Position numbers and translations under genes: made by a program. From Oxytricha trifallax (lineage: Eukaryota; Ciliophora; Spirotrichea; Sporadotrichida; Oxytrichidae): a stretch of 64,000 nt of DNA. This document shows positions 58,966-64,000 of the stretch, one piece after another (positions within the stretch are counted from its first letter, which is position 1; each line of letters opens with the position of its first letter). A model generated the notes under the pieces. It saw only the letters and a list, made by a program, of their open reading frames with translations. It did not search any database and was not told the origin of the DNA. Where the stretch lies: contig ARYC01001128.1 of assembly GCA_000711775.1 (NCBI GenBank), positions 37,220 to 101,219 on the forward strand. Reading direction: 5' to 3'.

Positions 58966-61900
58966 AGAAACCTTCATTTTCTCATCCAAAAACCAAATAT
59001 CAAATTATCTTAAATAATTATTGTTATAAATATATCCATTATTATTGCCTATACCTGAGACTATGGTCAAAATGATGTAACAATAGTATATGATTATCTT
59101 GAGGTTTCTGGGGATAATTTAGTACAGAGAATCAAAAAACAAATATTTTCGTGCACCGTGGGACACTTGGTGACCATGTCCCATGGAATCATATTTTCTT
59201 TATTAAAAGAACTTATTCTATTTTTCCATGATTTTACTCTATTATGAATAGTATTTAGTTTTAGATAAACATTATTTCATTTTAATTTTTATATTTATTT
59301 ATAATATAAAATATAATCACTTTATTGATTTTCTTTTTTATATTCTTGAGAATTTATTATTTCCTTTATAATATTATTGTTTTTTATAAACTATTAAACC
59401 TTTTAACAGTGTTAATTATTTAATATTGCTATTATTAAATTTGTATAATAAAAAATTAAATATAAATAATATTTTTTTAAGCATCCATTAAATTTACATA
59501 AGTTTTTATTACTGATTATTCTTCTTAAAATAAACATTATTAATATGTGTTCTTTTAATCATTTTTTTATTAAATATTTATATATACACATACTGTTAGA
59601 TTAAAAATTTATATTACTTGATTTAAAACTTGAAAACTTAAAGTATTCTTTGATATTTATATCTTTGATGCTTACTAGTAAGGCATTTTAATCAGCTTTA
59701 TATTTTAATTCTTATATAACTTTTCTTACATTTTTAATTATAAGAAAAAATAAAGTTTTGCACAATAAATTATCATAATTTATGATAGTTTGTTCTATTT
59801 TATTTGGGTTGTTTTATCTTACAAGATTTATTCAAATTTTTTTAATATAAATTATCATTGACATATATCTTTACTCTGAATAAGCACCATAAATCAAAAG
59901 AAATTAATTATATTAACTCTAAGTATGAAATTTAATCAATAAACTCTATTAATTGAGTTGTTAAAATAAAGGATATCCTAATTTTAAACTTATAGATTAT
60001 TTAAAGTATTTTTCGATAAAAATTCACATTATATGATTGAATTCATTTCTAAAAGTTTATCTCATATTAATTTATTTAATGTTTGTTCAGTAAATATGAT
60101 AAACTTGTTGATACATTATAATTTGAAGCTTCTTAATAAAATTATAAAACATATATTTTAATATAATAATTACAATACTTTTGCTTTCGATAAGCTTTAC
60201 TTATATTTATTCTTTGCATTTAGTATAAGTATTAATATATTGAGATAGTCTCTAATTACTTAGTGCTTGTTTTCTTCTTAATATCTCTATTCCTCGATAT
60301 ATAGTCATACTATCATCTTTATCTACTGTTTTAACTCTTTTTTAGAAGTATTGTCACTGCAATCTAAATGTCTGGCCATGCAATGCATAATTCTCATATG
60401 ATTAACTATAATTAATTCATCATTTTCAACTAATATAGTAATTACTTGAATCTTAAGTTATATGCCTTCCTATAATATTATTGATAAGATTTTAATGATT
60501 TAATGGACCATCACAATGAATCCTTGAAATAATTAAATTCTTTTGAATTAAACTGTTTTTATTTATATTAATATCAACTATTTCTAGTCCACGAATTAAG
60601 AATATTGCTATGTGAGCTGTTAGCCAAATTAACTTTTTATATTTACTTTCTCTATTAATTGTCTAATGACACTCTAGAAATTGTGTAATAATTTAAACTA
60701 GTAACAATCCAGTCATTTACATTCCACTTTTATTTGGTGAGTGTTTCCTTGTTGTAATATATTGCTAACACTTCTACAATCCACCTAAATACCTATCACC
60801 TAAATACCTATCAAGTTAGTTATCTTTACAAACATAAAGTAAATTGTGAATAAATATTATCATTAACTTTTATTATTTGATAAGTATTTAATATATAATA
60901 CATCTAATGATCTATATTCCCAATATTTTTGTTTTTAATACTAAAGATTTATTTAAATGAATTATTTGCCTTTTTCATTTTCAATTTATTCAATTACATT
61001 GATTGTTCCCTACTAACTTTACTAGCTTAGAATAATTCTCTAAAGGATTACCTAATTAATATAATGAATAAGAGGTTGTATTTTACTGTGTGGAGATGTA
61101 CCTTGTTTATAAGATTTGAAGCTAGATAATTTAATATTCATAAAATATTAGTAACCGAGCATTTACTATTTAGTTGTATTATTATATTTATAAAGCATAT
61201 AATGCCTCAACTAATGACAAACATTAGAAATCTGGGATAATTTCTTAAATTTCTAGTGGAAAAGTAAACTAACAATCATTGGAGATATAATGTCTTTGAA
61301 AGCATGAAATTGTTTATATCGAATGTCAACTTGATAGAAACTAAACACAAATTTAATCATTCATTAAACAATCGTTTTAATAGGTATATTCCTTAAATAT
61401 TAAAGTTATCATTACTAGATCACTTAAACATTATGATGGTGAAAATCAAAAAAACTTTCATAAATGGTGTATAGAACTAAGTTCATTAAATGATAATAAA
61501 ACGGGAAAAAACCAAGAAATCAGTTTTAAAGGCATTTCTGGTTTACTGTTGTTTATGATTGACACTAGAAGATTCGCTAAAAAGCCTGTCTCAATACACC
61601 ATTCTCCTATTATATAAGTATTCCTATCAAAGATAAGTCATGGGTGCTAAGTAAATAAGATGAAATCTCCAATTTAGTTAGAATGTAAGACTAGTTTATA
61701 TATATATATATCAAATTAATACAGTTGAATATTTCATAACTAGAGTCAAGAATTATTTATTAAAATCTCATAGAAATGGTATAATTCCAGTGATTAAATA
61801 TGAGATAATAATGCCAAGCTACTCAATTTATAAACACAACTTGTATTATTAAGATAGATTTTAGAATAAATAATAAACTATGTCAGATATTAAAATTAGA

Positions 61901-62222
61901 TAATATGGCGGTTAACTTAATTTATTTGTCATATTTATTCTTTGTAAATTATTCAAAATAGATTAGAATCAAACTGTGAATTGAAATTAATAGACTTTGG
62001 ATAAGCAACACTGCATGTTATAAGGTATAAAGCTTTAATTCCTACATTTACTTACAAATAATTTATTGTAATATATGACCCTAGAAATCTTTAAAAAGCA
62101 TAAGTTGTGAACTTGAATGTTATATAACTGAACAAACACAAACTGTATCCTAAAGAAGATTCAATTAATAACATATAAGATCCCTAGTATAGTAAAATTT
62201 CTTGCAATGTATGGTTATCATT
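58966..62222. other. long AT-rich region without genes
   Basis: About 3.2 kb with very high AT and no recognisable coding, RNA or repeat structure except a short TA run at 61701-61712. It is probably germline-limited spacer DNA. Confidence 0.45.
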
Positions 62223-62341
62223 CAAAACCCCAAAACTCCTTAATGAGGTTTATAAGTGCTTTGATTTGTAGGGAATTTGTTAGGGGTTGGGGTTATTAAT
62301 AGGTTTTAATGTGAAATATTTAATAAATGTATTTAATTTAA

Positions 62342-63620
62342 TCACTCAAAATGCACTTTTGGATCATGTGGGAGAGGTCTAAAGTTTATCTTGCTTAACC
62401 ACAACACTATCAGCTCTATTGATATGTCTGATCTTGAGTTTGGTTTTATTATTATTGAGTCTGCCATTTGTTTTATTGATTGTGAGACTCTAGTTTTATC
62501 TATAAATTACTTTATTCCTTGCTTAGCATCTTTCTCGCACATTGTAGAATAGCAATCGTTGCGAGGCATATCGCACTCTATTATTATTGCTGCTAATGCC
62601 CATACATCCCACTAAAAGTCACCATCTCTCCAGTCTTCTCTTTCTGGATAGTACACTTGAGTTCCCATTACAGTTCCAAGCCTTGATACTTCAACTCTTT
62701 AGCCTCTGTTGAAATCGATTATTGCTACTCTTACTGGTGAAAAGTTTATCATTATATTTTCTGCCTTTAAATCTCTGTGAAAAAACCCTAAATTGTGAAG
62801 CTCTTTAATACCTTGTATGGTCTGAGTTGCTATTTATCCAAGTTACTTATGATTCCTTTGATCTGTTATGAGAAATCTCTTAGGGTCATTTCATAGAGTG
62901 GAAGTCTGAAAGCAACATGATCCTTGGCAAGGAGAACAGCATCTAGCTTGATCAAGTAACTACACTCTTTAAACTTTACTTGAGTGAGTACTTGATACTC
63001 ATTTGTAAACTCCATTTAATATTTATCATCATTTAAAGATAGTTGAAGGGATACACCTTGTATGCGTATTGATGATCGTTGATAACTTTCTTATCAAAGG
63101 AGTCTTCTATTATAAGGTAGCTTTAAAGAGAAGTATCTAGGTCAATTTAAGCAAGAACCGGTATTTTCTTGTATTGAATCTTGATCATAATTTTTGTTAT
63201 TTCAGAGGTCAGTTGGTTGCGTGCATTCTTAACGTACTCTAACTCTCTAGCTTATTCAGGTACTACGACCTTAGAATATTCCCTCGTTTTTCTTTTGTTT
63301 AGAAGCTTCAGCTCAACTTCATGATTCTCAACTTCTATATCTTTCTTGTGAGCTTTTAATAAATGCTTCTTCAAGTCTCTTGTATGATAGTATTGCTTAT
63401 GGCACTCAAAGCAGTCATACTTTCCATCTATTTTATCATGCTTTAAGTATATAGTGGGCTTGGCTTTTCTATGCTCCTTCATATGTCTGTACCAGCTTGA
63501 TTAATGAGCAAAATTTCTCTCACATAACTCACAAAAATAGACTTCAACCTCTTCTGTTTGTATAGGAATTTCATTATTACCTTTCTCCTCCTCTTTGTCT
63601 CCCACACACTTGTTTGCCAT
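62342..63620 (-). CDS. TBE zinc-finger / protein kinase (57-kDa class)
   Basis: ATG 63618-63620 (MANKCVGDKEEEKGNNEIP), TGA 62342-62344. Two C2H2 fingers: FCELCERNFAHQSSWYRHMK and YDCFECHKQYYHTRDLKKHL with LLKAH. A kinase domain follows: FTNEYQVLTQVKFKE (alpha-C Glu), GIKELHNLGFFHRDLKAENI (HRDLKAEN), VAIIDFNRG (DFN in place of DFG), MGTQVYYPEREDW (activation segment end) and WDVWALAAIIIEC. About 425 residues. Two frameshifts (near 63060 and 62850) disrupt this copy. The zinc-finger plus kinase fusion is known from TBE elements; its role in transposition or elimination is unknown. The DFN change may reduce Mg binding. Confidence 0.82.
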
Positions 63621-64000
63621 TTATTTTATATTATTGATTTCTATTTTAATAACAGAGATCTCAAGTGATAGCTCTAGCTCTGGTAGTTATGAGAGTTCAT
63701 CTCACAGCTATCACACTTTTTATTGCTGCCAAAGGTAAGTCTCGTTTAGTTTGATGGAAAGTGCTGTTGTTTTTCTTAAAATGTTAGCGCTCATATTTAA
63801 ATTTGAATTTAAAATTATAAAACTGCCTCTATAACTCAGAGCTCATATGAGAGCTTTGCAAACCTACAAGTTTCAAGGGAAGTTCTTAGAGTATTAGAGA
63901 AGAATTATATGTGTTAAGAGACGATCCAGCTCTAACTATGGATGTGGAAGTAACCATTTTTACTTTCAATAATAAGTTGATTATAGTACGTACCGATTTA
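63621..64000. other. transposon interior, upstream of the kinase gene
   Basis: Non-coding as far as can be seen, with inverted TCTCACAGCT/GATAGCTCT-like patches. It would contain the promoter of the minus-strand gene. Confidence 0.3.

Larger units (their letters stand above)
62223..64000. mobile_element. TBE transposon, left end (truncated by window edge)
   Basis: The end reads CAAAACCCCAAAACTCC at 62223-62239, the C4A4 telomere-like terminus that defines TBE elements of hypotrichs. About 120 nt inside lies the stop codon of a zinc-finger/kinase gene reading toward this end, as expected for the TBE 57-kDa gene. The other genes and the far end lie outside the window. Confidence 0.75.

Noticed and set aside
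1-64000. CRISPR arrays, bacterial operons, rRNA genes
   Set aside because: No regularly spaced direct repeats with unique spacers, no Shine-Dalgarno-led gene clusters and no rRNA core sequences were seen; the DNA is eukaryotic.

Overview
This window looks like germline (micronuclear) DNA of a spirotrich ciliate, probably a hypotrich related to Oxytricha or Stylonychia. It is strongly AT-rich. Every gene with recognisable homology reads through TAA and TAG where glutamine fits and uses TGA as stop. Several predicted introns are only 40 nt. Inserted elements sit inside genes, in one case flanked by a pointer-like direct repeat. A transposon end at 62.2 kb carries the C4A4 telomere-like repeat typical of TBE elements. 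Caution: with only TGA as stop, AT-rich non-coding DNA gives chance open frames of 100 codons or more, so frames without homology get low confidence. Almost all recognisable genes carry frameshifts or single internal TGA codons. They are therefore decayed germline copies, or the assembly contains indels; the sequence alone cannot decide.

Layout. 0-14 kb: unidentified open frames, a 40-nt-intron gene at 12.5-13.4 kb, and a clear RBM28/Nop4-type nucleolar RNA-binding protein (9.1-11.4 kb, minus). 14-29 kb: a tubulin-tyrosine-ligase-like (TTLL) fragment at 14.3 kb, then mostly anonymous AT-rich DNA with a few open frames. 32-38 kb and 50-58 kb: a dispersed family of YHYH-domain genes (four loci, both strands). 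One locus is interrupted by a 487-bp TIR insertion with an 8-bp direct repeat, another by a 4-kb transposon. 38-47 kb: a degenerate LINE (39.1-42.7 kb), a gene of unknown function resembling LINE coding sequence in style (44.2-46.9 kb) and a large foldback element. 58-62 kb: a CDPK EF-hand fragment, then 3 kb of AT-rich DNA. 62.2-64 kb: one end of a TBE transposon with its zinc-finger/kinase gene, running off the window.

Mobile DNA dominates. (i) A 4-kb Tc1/mariner-class transposon (53.7-57.7 kb) encodes an intact DD34E transposase, a TBE-22-kDa-like conserved ORF, and a zinc-finger protein fused to an MT-A70 (METTL3-type) adenine methyltransferase domain. (ii) A TBE end encodes zinc fingers fused to a protein kinase. 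(iii) A ~368-bp inverted-repeat mini-element occurs three times. It carries a spliced ORF that starts inside the left TIR; in one copy it stops at the right TIR. Exon 1 (103 nt) and the intron (40 nt) are the same length in all copies. (iv) Two ~267-bp MITEs have long arms that vary between copies but match within each copy. (v) A ~420-bp foldback element. Items (i) and (iii) are the best candidates for something undescribed.
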